From the NCBI GenBank assembly GCA_022009675.1, contig CP091718.1, positions 558,001 through 622,000 of the forward strand: a stretch of 64,000 nucleotides of DNA, read 5' to 3'. The position numbers were made by a program, and so were the translations under genes. How positions within the stretch are numbered: the first letter of the stretch is position 1; each line of letters begins with the position of its first letter. Shown here one piece after another: positions 1 through 8,989 of the stretch. This DNA is from Oscillospiraceae bacterium. GTDB taxonomy: Bacteria > Bacillota > Clostridia > Oscillospirales > CAG-272. The notes under the pieces are model-generated. The model was not told where the DNA came from. It saw nothing but the letters and a program-made list of their open reading frames with translations, and made no database searches.

Positions 1-475
1 TCGTCAACGCCACCAACCTGACCGACGGGCTGGACGGGCTTGCCTCCTCTGTCTGCGCCACGGTTGCCGCCTTCACCCCTGCTCCTGGCAGTCTGGAGAC
101 AGGGACGCGGACAGCACGGTGCTGGCGGCGGCTCTGCTGGCGGGTATGCTGGGCTTTCTGGTCTTTAACCACCACCCGGCGCAGATGTTCATGGGCGACA
201 CGGGGTCGCTGTTCCTGGGCGGCGTCATCATGGGATGCGCCATGATGGCAGGGGAGCTTCTGCTGTTCGTGCTGGCGGGCTTCGTGTTCGTGGCAGATAT
301 GCTGACCAGTCTCCTGCAGCGCTGGTACTTCAGGCTGACGCACGGCAAGCGGCTGTTCCCCATCGCGCCCATCCACCACAGCTTTGAAAAATGGGGCTTC
401 GGCGAGTACGCCGTCATGGGACTGTTCGCGGGCGTATCGGCGCTGTTCTGCGTGCTGGCGTGGTTTGGAAAGTAA
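1..475 (+). CDS. mraY: Phospho-N-acetylmuramoyl-pentapeptide transferase, C-terminal part (start lies outside the window)
   Basis: MraY is an integral membrane enzyme that transfers phospho-MurNAc-pentapeptide from UDP to undecaprenyl phosphate, making lipid I. From base 3 the sequence encodes NATNLTDGLDGLA, the family's aspartate motif. From about base 119 it encodes HHPAQMFMGDTGSLFLGG with the catalytic aspartate, and later PIHHSFEKWG, equivalent to the conserved HHxxE loop. Two single-base shifts separate these blocks: removing one C from the run near 76-79 and one G from the run near 102-104 restores one continuous frame. Both look like base-call errors rather than decay, because both halves are well conserved. 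The stop TAA at 473-475 lies 33 bases before ftsW, the usual dcw-type order. Confidence 0.93.
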   Translation, partial: RQRHQPDRRAGRACLLCLRHGCRLHPCSWQSGDRDADSTVLAAALLAGMLGFLVFNHHPAQMFMGDTGSLFLGGVIMGCAMMAGELLLFVLAGFVFVADMLTSLLQRWYFRLTHGKRLFPIAPIHHSFEKWGFGEYAVMGLFAGVSALFCVLAWFGK

Positions 476-508
476 CGGATCCCGCCCCGGCGGGCGAGAG
501 AGGAGGGC

Positions 509-1879
509 ATGAGAATGCCGGAAAGACCTGAACGGGAGGATGCGCGCCGCAGGACGCAGGACAGCCGGGAGCAGTCTGCTCCGGCACAGGCGCCGAGCCG
601 CCGGCGTCCGGAACGCAAGCCGCGCAAGGGCTTCGGCTCCCGGCGGCTGGACAGATGGGGGCGCTGGCTGGACAGCCAGACCGAGAAGGACGATCCCGTC
701 TACACGCAGTCTCTCCACCCGGAGCCGGAGCTGCGCGAGGCGGATCACGTGCTGGTACGGGGGCCCATCGACACGCCGTTCCTGCTCATCGTGCTGGTGC
801 TGGCGGTATTCGGCGCGATCATGGCATACAGCGCCAGTTCGGTGTACGCCGCGCAGTACCACAGCGACAGCACCTACTATGTCAAGCGTCATATCGCCTA
901 CCTGCTGCTTGCCTTCGGGCTGACGACGCCCTTTGTCATCAAGGCGCGCCCGTGGTTCTGGCGGATGTTCGGCGTCATCGCATATGCCGGATCGGTGGTA
1001 CTGCTGCTTCTGGTTCTTGTCATCGGCTCCAGTTACGGCTCCGGCGCGACGCGCTGGATTCAGATCGGACCGCTGTCGCTCCAGCCGTCCGAAATCGCCA
1101 AAATGGCAGTCATCTTAGTCATTGCGCTGGTCATGACCAAGCACGAAAAGCAGATCGCCATGCGGCAGAAGTTCGGCGGGCAGTTCCGTTACGGCGTTCT
1201 GCTCCCCGTGCTGATCTTCGGGCTTATCTGCGCCCTTGTCATGCTGGAGCATCACCTGTCGGGCATCATCATCATCGGTCTGCTCGGCATCGTGACCATG
1301 TTCCTGGGCGGAACAGACCGCAAGTGGTTCTTCTTCATTTTCGGGGCAGGTCTTGTCGCGGTTCTGCTGGTTCTGTCCGTGTCGGATTACGCGCGGGTGC
1401 GGCTGGATACATGGCTCAACATCGACGAGGCAGACGCGCTCGGTTCCGCGTGGCAGACTCTGCAGGGGCTGTACGCCATCGGTTCGGGCGGCTTCTTCGG
1501 CGTGGGGCTGGGCAACAGCCGGCAGAAGTACGGGTACGTCTCCCAGCCGCAGAACGACTTCATCTTCACCATCATCTGCGAGGAGCTGGGCTTCATCGGT
1601 GCGGTGCTGGTGGTGGTGCTGTTCGGACTGCTGATATGGCGCGGGTTCCGGATCGCCTCGCGCGCGCCGGACAAATTCACCTCGCTGGCGGCTTACGGGC
1701 TGATTGCCAAGGTGGCTCTGCAGACCGTGCTGAACATAGCCGTTGTGACGAATTCCATGCCCAACACCGGCATTTCCCTGCCCTTTTTCTCCTCCGGCGG
1801 CACATCCCTGATCCTGCAGATATTCGAGATGGGCATCGTGCTGAACATCTCGCGGTACTCGTATCAGAAGCGGGTCTGA
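509..1879 (+). CDS. ftsW: FtsW/RodA/SpoVE-family peptidoglycan glycosyltransferase
   Basis: This SEDS protein polymerises lipid II glycan strands, at the septum if it is FtsW. The 456-residue protein has an unusually long basic, proline- and arginine-rich cytoplasmic leader of about 90 residues, followed by about ten membrane segments. Family motifs are intact: RWIQIGPLSLQPSE near 185-200, the extracellular loop AIGSGGFFGVGLGNS near 325-340, NDFIFTIICEELG, and the C-terminal signature NTGISLPFFSSGGTS near 420-435. The start is ATG 509, preceded by GGAGGG. Position directly after mraY favours FtsW over RodA or SpoVE, although SpoVE cannot be excluded in a spore former. The gene has no frameshift despite containing a T5 run. 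A strong terminator follows. Confidence 0.92.
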   Translation: MRMPERPEREDARRRTQDSREQSAPAQAPSRRRPERKPRKGFGSRRLDRWGRWLDSQTEKDDPVYTQSLHPEPELREADHVLVRGPIDTPFLLIVLVLAVFGAIMAYSASSVYAAQYHSDSTYYVKRHIAYLLLAFGLTTPFVIKARPWFWRMFGVIAYAGSVVLLLLVLVIGSSYGSGATRWIQIGPLSLQPSEIAKMAVILVIALVMTKHEKQIAMRQKFGGQFRYGVLLPVLIFGLICALVMLEHHLSGIIIIGLLGIVTMFLGGTDRKWFFFIFGAGLVAVLLVLSVSDYARVRLDTWLNIDEADALGSAWQTLQGLYAIGSGGFFGVGLGNSRQKYGYVSQPQNDFIFTIICEELGFIGAVLVVVLFGLLIWRGFRIASRAPDKFTSLAAYGLIAKVALQTVLNIAVVTNSMPNTGISLPFFSSGGTSLILQIFEMGIVLNISRYSYQKRV

Positions 1880-1907
1880 GCGGGCAGCGGGCTATCCGTC
1901 AAAACTC

Positions 1908-1958
1908 CAAAAATGGGTGTTCAAAAACTCATCCTGAGTTTTTGAACACCCATTTTTG
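1908..1958. terminator. Bidirectional rho-independent terminator between ftsW and brnQ
   Basis: A perfect 24-bp inverted repeat (1908-1931 and 1935-1958) with a 3-base loop. The arms end in A5 on the left and T5 on the right, so the hairpin can serve both ftsW on the plus strand and the convergent brnQ, which stops at 1978. Confidence 0.9.
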
Positions 1959-1977
1959 TATGATACGCTTCCCCCGG

Positions 1978-3338
1978 TCAGGCGCTGATCTTCTTCCTGC
2001 GGGTGAAGTGAACCACCAGCCCGATGGCAAAGCCGAGCAGTGCCGGGCAGACCCACCCCAGTCCCAGCTCCGCAAACGGCAGGAATCCGGTAACAAACGC
2101 CTTTACGGCATCGCCGTGCAGTGCGTCATAGATCCCCTTGGGCAGGCTGACAAAGAGGTCGTAGAGCGCGGCGACCAAGGTCAGTCCCGTCGTCCAGGCA
2201 AAGACCGCGCGGTCATACCGGAAGAAGCGACCGCAGAGCGAGAGCAGGATCAGCGTGATGGCGAGGGGGTACAGGAACATCAGCACGGGAACCGAGTAGC
2301 CGATGATGCTGTTCAGCCCGAAATTGGTGAAAAACAGGGACACAAGGCTGAAGATGACAGCCCACAGGCGGTAGCCGGGTCCCTTGGGGAACAGTCCGAC
2401 AAAGGTCTCCGCACAGCTCGTGATAAGCCCGACCGATGTCTTGAGGCACGCCAGCGTGACCGTTACGGCAAGGATGATAAGTCCCGCCTTGCCGAGGTAG
2501 TGCTGGGCGATCTGCGTCAGGGCAATGCCGCCGTTCGCGGAGGTCTCAAACAGACCGCGGCTCTGTACGCCGACGATGGTCACGAGGACGTAAATGGCAG
2601 CCATCAGCAGGCAGCTGAAAATACCTGCACGGACGGTGCTGCCCGCCACGGCATCCGGCTCGTTGACGCCCAGCCCGCGGATGACCTGCACCACCACGAT
2701 GCCGAATGCAAGGCTTGCCAGAGCGTCCATCGTGTTGTACCCCTCCAGGAAGCCGGCAAAGAACGGCTGGGTGGCATAGGCGCCCTCCGGCGCGACACTG
2801 CCGACCGAGGCGCCGGGATTGACCATGGCAACAACGACCAGGACGCCGAGAAACGCGAGGAAGCAGGGATTGAGTATCTTGCCGACCCACACCAGTATCT
2901 TGCCCGGCTTGAGCGCAAAGAACAGCGCCGCGCCGAAGAACAGGAAGGAAAAGAGCAGCAGGTACATCTGCGCGCTCCCGTTCTGCGGCAGTACCTGCTC
3001 CAGTCCCACGGTAAACGCAGTGGTCGCGCAACGGGGAATGGCAAAGAACGGCCCGATAGTCAGGTAGAGCAGGCAGGTGAAGAACAGGGAGTAGGGGCGT
3101 CCGACACGGCTCCCCAGCTCAAAAAGTCCGTTCGCACGACTGATTCCGAGCGCGGCAACGCCGAGCAGGGGCAGTCCCACGCCGGTCACGCACAGTCCGA
3201 TGATTGCAAGCCAGACGTTTTTTTGCCCGCCATCTGACCCATGTGTACGGGAAATATCAGGTTGCCTGCTCCGAAAAACAATCCGAAAAGCATACTGGCG
3301 ATATAAGCATACTCACGGCAGTTCAGTTTCTGTTTCAT
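1978..3338 (-). CDS. brnQ: Branched-chain amino acid:cation symporter, BrnQ (LIVCS) family
   Basis: BrnQ carriers import leucine, isoleucine and valine with Na+ or H+. The N-terminus reads MKQKLNCREYAYIASMLFG, then FFGAGNLIFPVHMGQ, the hallmark first segment of LIVCS carriers, followed by about twelve hydrophobic segments over about 450 residues. The start is ATG at 3338, with GGAGGAAAG just upstream. One frameshift lies in a 7-base A/T run at 3218-3224: with one base fewer the protein continues GKNVWLAIIGLCVTGVGLP without interruption. Codon use and GC match the neighbours. It stands alone, convergent with ftsW. Substrate assignment rests on the family only. Confidence 0.9.
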
Positions 3339-3382
3339 CTTCTTTCCTCCGTTGTTTTGTATTGCCGGATTATGGGCACCGC

Positions 3383-4174
3383 TTATGCGGCGTCATGCCG
3401 CGCTTTATACCGGAACGCCAGCACGGCGGCGATCACGAACACGGCGGTATAGGCGCACACGACCGCCTCGTCCCGCCAGAAGTCGCCGGTCAGGGCATTG
3501 CCCGCCAACGCCGCACGCCCGGCACGGACGGCTGGATAGAACGGGAGCCATGCGCAGAAGGTACGGAAGCCCCCCGACAGGGATTCGACCGGCATCCACG
3601 CGCCACTGAGAAAGCCCGCGCCTGATATGACCACCGAGGACAACCCCGGCGCCGCCTTGTCCGAGAACAGTGAGCCGGACAGGATACCGATAAACACAAA
3701 GCACACCACCATCGGCAGAGCCGACAGCACGGCGGGCAGGATACCGATGCCCAACCAAGCCGTCTCCCCGGCGACAAGTCCCGTCACGGCGGACGCCGCC
3801 CAGCAGATGACCAGCTGTCCCGCGCCGATGAGTATACCCGGCAGAGCGTATCCCAGCACGAAGTCCCCATCGGTCAGCGGCGAGGAATACAGCCGGGTAA
3901 GAAACCATGTTGCGCGATCCCGCGAGACCAGCAGCGCCATGTACAGCATAGCGAACGCGCCGGAGAACACCGCGATGCCGGGTGTCAGCATATCCAGCGT
4001 GAACCATGGCGCGGTGGGGGAAAACAGTGCGTACATCGCCACGAGCAGTACCAGCGGCACGCCGAGGCAAATCACAAAGCTCAGCGGGTCGCGCAGAATC
4101 TCCCGCAGGGTACGCACGGTGAACAGTCGGATGCGGCGCGCGTGTCCGCCCGAACGACCGATAGAGTCACGCAT
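3383..4174 (-). CDS. ABC-2 type transporter permease
   Basis: Membrane subunit of an ABC exporter of the ABC-2 (drug/lipid/peptide) type. About 263 residues with six predicted membrane segments. The cytoplasmic N-terminus is followed by RLFTVRTLREILRDPLSFVICLG, typical of the first helix region, and the family pattern continues with SRDRATWFLTRLYSSPL and later GAWMPVESLSGG. I start it at ATG 4174, preceded by GGAGGGCG, because this start is one base from the stop of the ATPase gene. A further upstream ATG would overlap the ATPase. Last gene of the AbrB-ATPase-permease operon. The substrate cannot be deduced. Confidence 0.85.
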   Translation of the reverse strand: MRDSIGRSGGHARRIRLFTVRTLREILRDPLSFVICLGVPLVLLVAMYALFSPTAPWFTLDMLTPGIAVFSGAFAMLYMALLVSRDRATWFLTRLYSSPLTDGDFVLGYALPGILIGAGQLVICWAASAVTGLVAGETAWLGIGILPAVLSALPMVVCFVFIGILSGSLFSDKAAPGLSSVVISGAGFLSGAWMPVESLSGGFRTFCAWLPFYPAVRAGRAALAGNALTGDFWRDEAVVCAYTAVFVIAAVLAFRYKARHDAA

Positions 4175-4175
4175 A

Positions 4176-4933
4176 TCACACGCCCTCCTTTTCGCCGGCG
4201 GCAAGCGCCACAAAGGCGTCCTCAAAGGTATCCTTGCCTGTCTGCGCGCACAGCCCGGCAGCGGTGCCCAGCGCCCGCAGGTGTCCGCCCGCCATGATGC
4301 CGATGCGATCGGACAATGCCTCGGCTTCCTCCAGATAATGCGTTGTCAGAATCAGCGTCACCTGCCCGTGCAGGGACGAGATGACCGACCACAGCTCCCG
4401 CCGCGCCAGCACATCCAGCCCCAGCGTCGGCTCGTCAAGGAACAGCACGCGCGGTCCTGTAATCAGTGCCATGGCGATACTCAGCCGCCGCTGCCAGCCG
4501 CCGGACAGTGTCCGGGCATAGTCATGCCGGCGGGGAGCAAGCTCCATGCGTTGCATGATATCCTCTGCCGCGCGGCGCGCCCCGGCGGTATCCGCCCCCA
4601 CAGCCCCTGCCATGAAGGCAAGGTTTTTCTTCTACGGTCAGGTTTGGTGCGACCGCCGTATTCTGCGGTGAAACATTCATCAGCCGCCGCACCGCCTCCG
4701 GTTCGCGGCGGATATCATAGCCGCCCAGCGTCGCCGTACCCGCCGTCGGGGGCGTCAGGCAGGACAGCATCTTGATAACGGTGGTTTTGCCCGCCCCTGT
4801 TGACGCCCAGCAAAGAGAAGAATTCCCCCGCGCCGACAGACAGATTCAGTCCGTCCACCGCCCGGACGGTTCTGCCGCGCGAGCGGTACTCCTTGGTCAG
4901 CCCGACCGCCTCGATAGCCGCTCCGGTTCTCAT
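4176..4933 (-). CDS. ABC transporter ATP-binding protein (frameshifted in this sequence)
   Basis: Energises the permease encoded immediately downstream. After correcting two indels the protein has all nucleotide-binding motifs: Walker A GVNGAGKTT (near 4790), signature LSGGWQRRL, Walker B RVLFLDEPTLGLD, and the H-loop TTHYLEEAE. The first shift is an extra A near 4800 within the Walker A codons. The second is an A/T run of five at 4624-4628 that should be four, giving TVEENLAFMAG. The start ATG 4933 overlaps the stop of the AbrB gene (ATGA), implying translational coupling. Similar to the DrrA/CcmA-like group that pairs with ABC-2 permeases. Function in export is inferred from the family. Confidence 0.87.
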
Positions 4934-5198
4934 GCGTCCGTGCCTCCCTCCGTTTTTTCGTCCGTGCCCGACTCCTCCGGGCGTTCGTTTTCAAAAACCT
5001 CTCCGCTGATCTTCTCGACCAGTCCGCACTCGTCCACCTTGACCAGTGCCATACCTTTCTTGACATCGCCCAGCAGCAGCAGTTGGTCTCCGGGCTTCAG
5101 TCCGAACACCTCCCGCGCCTCCTTTGGGATAACGATCTGCCCCTTGTCACTCAGCCGAACCAGTCCGAACAGGTATTTCCTCTTCGCGTTTTTTTCAT
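4930..5198 (-). CDS. AbrB/SpoVT-type DNA-binding transition regulator
   Basis: Small swapped-hairpin DNA-binding protein of about 89 residues. The core LVRLSDKGQIVIPKEAREVF followed by GLKPGDQLLLLGD is the AbrB fold signature. The C-terminus is an acidic tail. The start MKKNAKRKYLFG is restored if the A7 run at 5189-5195 is read as A8; as given, the ATG at 5198 is out of frame with the rest. GGGCGAG lies upstream of the ATG, and an exact promoter sits 51 bases further on. The stop overlaps the next start. Being first in an operon with an ABC exporter, it probably autoregulates the operon (inference). Confidence 0.85.
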
Positions 5199-5248
5199 GT
5201 ATTCACTCGCCCTTCTGAAATGTAGGAAAAAGTTGGAATTGTTGGAAC

Positions 5249-5277
5249 AGTATAGCACAAATTACTGTATCTGTCAA
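5249..5277 (-). promoter_or_regulatory. Sigma-A type promoter of the AbrB-ABC operon
   Basis: On the minus strand, TTGACA (5277-5272), a 17-base spacer and TATACT (5254-5249). Near-perfect consensus, about 51 bases upstream of the AbrB start. Confidence 0.88.
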
Positions 5278-5299
5278 GAGGATAGTGCTTTTTTTCGCG

Positions 5300-6500
5300 G
5301 AAGCGGCGGTTGTTTCATGGGGAGGTTGGTTTTTGCGGTTCCGGTGCCCGGCGGGGGCGTGCCTTTTTGGTTACCTGCTAACCCCGCCTTTAGTTTTGCT
5401 TCTGCCCCATCCCCCACCCCCTTCCCCGGCGGGGGAAGGGGAGATCAAGGTTATTTCATGCAAGGGGCTTCGCCCCTTGCATCCCCGGGGCTGAACCCGC
5501 GCGGCACTGGAGCAGGGGGCGAACCACGCGCCCGGCGGGGGTGTGCCTTGTTTGTCGCCCGCCAACCCCGCCTTTAGTTTACTTTTTTGCCCCTATCCCC
5601 TCACCCCCTTCCCCGGCGGGGGAAGGGGGATCAAGATTATGTCATGCAAGGGGCTTCGCCCCTTGCATCCCCAGGGCTGAACCCGGGCGGCACCTGCACG
5701 ACCAAAGGTTTCTGTTTGTTTACGGGGGGCAGTGCCGGCAGCCAAGGAGAGGGGGGGACCGGGGAGAGGAACTTCGGCGTTTGAGATGGTCCTCTCCCCC
5801 GGGGCAGGGATAGCAAGTGCCGCGGGGGGGCTTGCCTTTCTTGTCGCCTGCCTGCCCTGCCTTTTGCTTTCCTTTTGCCCCCTTCCCCGGAGGGGAAGGA
5901 TAGACTCAACCCCCTTCCCCGAAGGGGAAGGATATCCCCGACCCCCTTCCCCGGCGGGGAAGGGGAGATAAGGTTATTTCATGCAAGGGGCTTCGCCCCT
6001 TGCATCCCCGGGGCTGAACCCGGGCGGCACCTGCACGACCAAAGGTTTCTGTTTGTTTACGGGGGCAGTGTCGGCAGCCAAGGAGAGGGGGACCGGGGGA
6101 GAGGAACTTCGGCGTTTGAGATGGTCCTCTCCCCCGGGGCAGGGATAGCAAATGCCGCGGGGGGCTTGCCTTTTTGGTTGCCTGCCTGCCCTGCCTTTAG
6201 CTTGCTTTTTCTGCCCCCTATCCCTCCCCCACCCCCTTCCCCGGCGGGGAAGGGGTGATTCAAGACTATTTCATGCAAGGGGCTTCGCCCCTTGCATCCC
6301 ACGGCATTAAACCGCTTGCGGCACAGGCTGAACCTGAGAAGCAGGCACCCGGCGGGGGGGTTGCCCCCGGCGTTGCCGGTTGACCCTGCCGCTGTGGTAC
6401 TCGCAGGGGGGCTTATCTTTTTGGTCGCCTGCCGACCCTGCCTTTTGCTTTCCTTTTTGCCCCCCTTCCCCGGAGGGGAAGGATAGACCCCGAGGAAGGG
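5300..6500. repeat. Gene-free cluster of GC-rich hairpin repeats (cluster 1)
   Basis: About 1.2 kb between divergent promoters with no supportable gene; open frames here are low-complexity proline/arginine strings. It is built from recurring modules. (i) A palindrome with arms ATGCAAGGGGC/GCCCCTTGCAT around TTC at 5458-5482, 5644-5668, 5981-6005 and 6273-6297. (ii) CCCCTTCCCC/GGGGAAGGGG inverted repeats just before most of these. (iii) A long hairpin with arms GGGGAGAGGA/TCCTCTCCCC at 5761-5800 and again at about 6093-6137. (iv) A TGAACCCGGGCGGCAC tail. The stretch of about 200 bases from 5644 is repeated almost exactly from 5981, so the cluster has grown by direct duplication. Confidence 0.85.
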
Positions 6501-6586
6501 GAGATCCGTGAACCTGTGCCGTAGGAAAATCAGCCCGGACGGGCGTCTGTGTGGCAGGGCGAACCTGCAACAATCGGCATCCTCTG

Positions 6587-6615
6587 TTGACAATTGCCGC
6601 AGAGTATGGTACAAT
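6587..6615 (+). promoter_or_regulatory. Promoter of dus
   Basis: TTGACA (6587-6592), 17-base spacer, TACAAT (6610-6615), then the dus ribosome binding site GCGGAGGA about 25 bases on. Confidence 0.85.
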
Positions 6616-6657
6616 AACACACAGAAAAATCCAAAACGCGGAGGAAAACGGTAAACC

Positions 6658-7759
6658 ATGCGAGATGTGCAATGCGGGAAGGTCGTGATCCGGGACGGGC
6701 TGGCGCTCGCTCCCATGGCGGGCGTTACGGACCGCTCCTTCCGCCGGGTGTGCCGCCGCTTCGGAGCGGCATACACGGTCAGCGAAATGGTATCCGCAAA
6801 GGCACTGTGCCTGGAGCAGGCAATCCGGAATCCGGACCCGTCCCGCATCATATCCGGCGAGCTGGCATCGGTCATGCCGGACGAAATGCCCATGGCAGTC
6901 CAACTGTTCGGACATGAGCCGGATGTCATGGCGGAGGCGGCGGCGCGGCTGGCATCCGGCGACTTCCGCGGTCGGGCGGGACACGCCATCCCTGCCGCCG
7001 TGGATATCAACATGGGCTGTCCCGTCCGCAAAATTGTCGGAAACGGGGAAGGCAGCGCCCTGATGCGCGATCCGGCACTCGCCGGACGCATCGTGCAGGC
7101 GGTTGTGCGGGCGGCGGAGCCGCTTCCCGTCACGGTCAAGCTGCGCGCCGGCTTTGACGAGTCCTCGCTCAACGCCCCGGAGCTGGCGCAGGTCTGCGAA
7201 GCGGCAGGCGCCGCCATGCTGTGCATCCACGGGCGCACGCGCGCGCAGGGCTATGCGCCCGGCGTCAACCGGGCTGTCATCCGGGCTGTCAAGCAGGCGG
7301 TTCGCATACCCGTACTGGCAAACGGCGACATATACACGCCGGCGGACGCGCCGTCCATGCTGGCGGAAACCGAATGTGACGGCATCATGGTCGCGCGCGG
7401 CGCCATGGGCAGACCGTGGCTGTTCGCCGAGATACGTGCCGCCCTGCGCGGAGAGAACTACACGCCGCCCGACCCGGAACAGCGCTTTGACATCGCGTTG
7501 GAGCAGGTGCGCGCCATGATCCGGGAGAAGGGCGACCGCGTCGGGCTGGCGGAAGCCAAAAAGCACCTCGCCTGGTACTGCACCGGGCTGGACGGTGCCG
7601 CCGAATGCCGCGCGCGCATCATGCGGGCAGGCAGTCTGGATGAGATGCAGACCGCCGTGCGGGCGCTTGCCGCGGCACAGGACGGTCGCCTGCGGGCACT
7701 GCCGCCCCGGTCATCCGGCGCGGAGGATCCGGAAAAAAACTGGAGGAGTATTGCGATGA
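6658..7759 (+). CDS. dus: tRNA-dihydrouridine synthase
   Basis: FMN enzyme that reduces uridine to dihydrouridine in the tRNA D-loop. The TIM-barrel N-terminus carries LAPMAGVTDRSFRRVC, then FGHEPDVM, then DINMGCPVRKIVGNGEGSAL with the catalytic cysteine near residue 120. The binding motifs HGRTRAQGY and ANGDIYT plus MVARGAMGRPWLF follow. As written, the frame runs on into the next gene, giving a false 547-residue fusion. Removing one A from the A7 run near 7734-7740 gives a C-terminus ending in GGVLR and a TGA at 7757-7759 that overlaps the next ATG. The usual length of about 330-365 residues and the internal ribosome binding site support two separate genes. Confidence 0.92.
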
Positions 7760-8301
7760 ATGTGGCACAAAGCAACCGGGTCATGTCCCGGATTCTTGCC
7801 GTTGTCGGCTGTCTGGTGATTCTGATGCTGGCAATTCTGCTGATCCGCGGGTGCGGCAGGCAGGACACGCCGCCGGACATTCCCCCCACTGCGCAACCGA
7901 CCGAGGAGGAGACCGGCTACCGCCTGCTACCGGGCAGTGAATCCGTAACCCTGCGGCTCAGGCAGGTCGGGGACACGGAAATATGGGAGGGTACCGACGC
8001 GGCGGGCGTTACGCTGGCGCTGGTCTGCGATACCGCGGCGCAGGAGTACCATTTTATCCGTGACGGCGTGTATCTCAGCCGCGGCAGTTACCGCGGGCGG
8101 AGCTCGTGGGACGGCGGCAAGACTGTATTCCTTCTGTACGAAAACGGCATACACAACCCGGATGACGCCGGATTCCGGGCGGTGGAGTATATCGCGTTGA
8201 GCGGCGGGGACGGAAGCGGTACGGACAGCGTATCGGAGATACAGCTTATCCTGCCGGACGTCTGGCGCGCGGGACTGTCGGATGGCACAAACGGAAGCTG
8301 A
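7756..8301 (+). CDS. Single-pass membrane-anchored protein of unknown function
   Basis: I do not recognise a family. The ATG at 7756 has GGAGGAG seven bases upstream and overlaps the corrected dus stop as ATGA, so it is probably translationally coupled. The 181-residue product has a short cytoplasmic start, one strong membrane helix at about residues 12-31 ending in RGCG, a proline/threonine linker, then about 140 residues that look like a small beta-rich extracytoplasmic domain with several aromatic residues and glycines. Its stop overlaps the start of the following regulator by 20 bases, suggesting a dus-membrane protein-regulator operon. Confidence 0.75.
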   Translation: MNVAQSNRVMSRILAVVGCLVILMLAILLIRGCGRQDTPPDIPPTAQPTEEETGYRLLPGSESVTLRLRQVGDTEIWEGTDAAGVTLALVCDTAAQEYHFIRDGVYLSRGSYRGRSSWDGGKTVFLLYENGIHNPDDAGFRAVEYIALSGGDGSGTDSVSEIQLILPDVWRAGLSDGTNGS

Positions 8302-8965
8302 CCGCGTCGCGGCGCGTCCTGCCGTCCGCCTTATCTGCCATGACGAGCGTCTGGCTCGTGGGCTGTGTCTGTTTCTTGCGGATCTCGGGCTGGAGGTCAT
8401 CCCGGCGGAAGGCGGTCATCCGCCCGCTCTGATTCTGCTGGATGCGGACGATCCGGTCGTGCCGGATCTGCCGGCAGGCGTGCCGGTGGTCGCCTTCGCG
8501 TGCAGGGAAACGGCAACCGCTCTCAATGTGCATCGGTTCGCCGCGTTGCTCCGCCGCCCCGTGTCGCTGGACGAGCTGGAGGCTGTCGTACTGCGCATCC
8601 TCGGCGCATTGCCGTCTGTCGGATGTCATCCGGCACCTGACGTACAGGCGCGTGCATCGGAGTCCGCGGCGGTCTTCACGGCTGTCCCGGATGGGACGGC
8701 TGGCTGGTTGCGCTCCGGCGGGCAGACTATCCGTCTGACTCCGACCGAGTGGGCACTGTTTGCCTGCCTGCGCGAGGCGGACGGCGAGCCTGTGTCGCGC
8801 GAAACGCTTGCCACCCTTGTCGGAAGCGGCAAGCCCCCCGTCAGCTGCCATCCCGAACGCTCGGTGGATGTGTATATCTGCTACCTGCGCCGCAAACTGG
8901 CTCACCTTCCCGGATCCGGACAGGTGCTGACGGTGCGCGGGCATGGCTACCGCCTGGTGCCGTAA
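8282..8965 (+). CDS. OmpR/PhoB-family regulator with a degenerate receiver domain
   Basis: Residues about 135-227 form a winged-helix DNA-binding domain: IRLTPTEWALFACLREADG, then SVDVYICYLRRKL and VRGHGYRLVP, all classic trans_reg_C positions. The N-terminal 115 residues follow receiver spacing but not chemistry. The acidic pocket is reduced to ICHDE, the phospho-acceptor strand reads LILLDADDP with the surrounding loop altered, and the conserved lysine position reads LRRPVS, with arginine instead of lysine. No histidine kinase is adjacent. This suggests regulation without normal phosphorylation (inference). Start ATG 8282 overlaps the upstream gene; a later start would remove the receiver fold. 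Confidence 0.82.
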   Translation: MAQTEADRVAARPAVRLICHDERLARGLCLFLADLGLEVIPAEGGHPPALILLDADDPVVPDLPAGVPVVAFACRETATALNVHRFAALLRRPVSLDELEAVVLRILGALPSVGCHPAPDVQARASESAAVFTAVPDGTAGWLRSGGQTIRLTPTEWALFACLREADGEPVSRETLATLVGSGKPPVSCHPERSVDVYICYLRRKLAHLPGSGQVLTVRGHGYRLVP

Positions 8966-8989
8966 TGCGCTACGGAAACAGGAGGCGCG

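Noticed and set aside
655..3237. An 860-codon open frame on the plus strand across ftsW and brnQ
   Set aside because: It is a GC-driven shadow of ftsW (other frame) and of brnQ (antisense); it has no family motifs and no ribosome binding site. The same applies to the long antisense frames at 21608-24112, 29537-31807 and 35134-37026.
5285..6260. Proline/arginine-rich open frames inside the repeat clusters (also 9080-9890 and 42440-42830)
   Set aside because: They read through palindromes, exist on both strands and in several frames, lack ribosome binding sites and repeat wherever the hairpins repeat.
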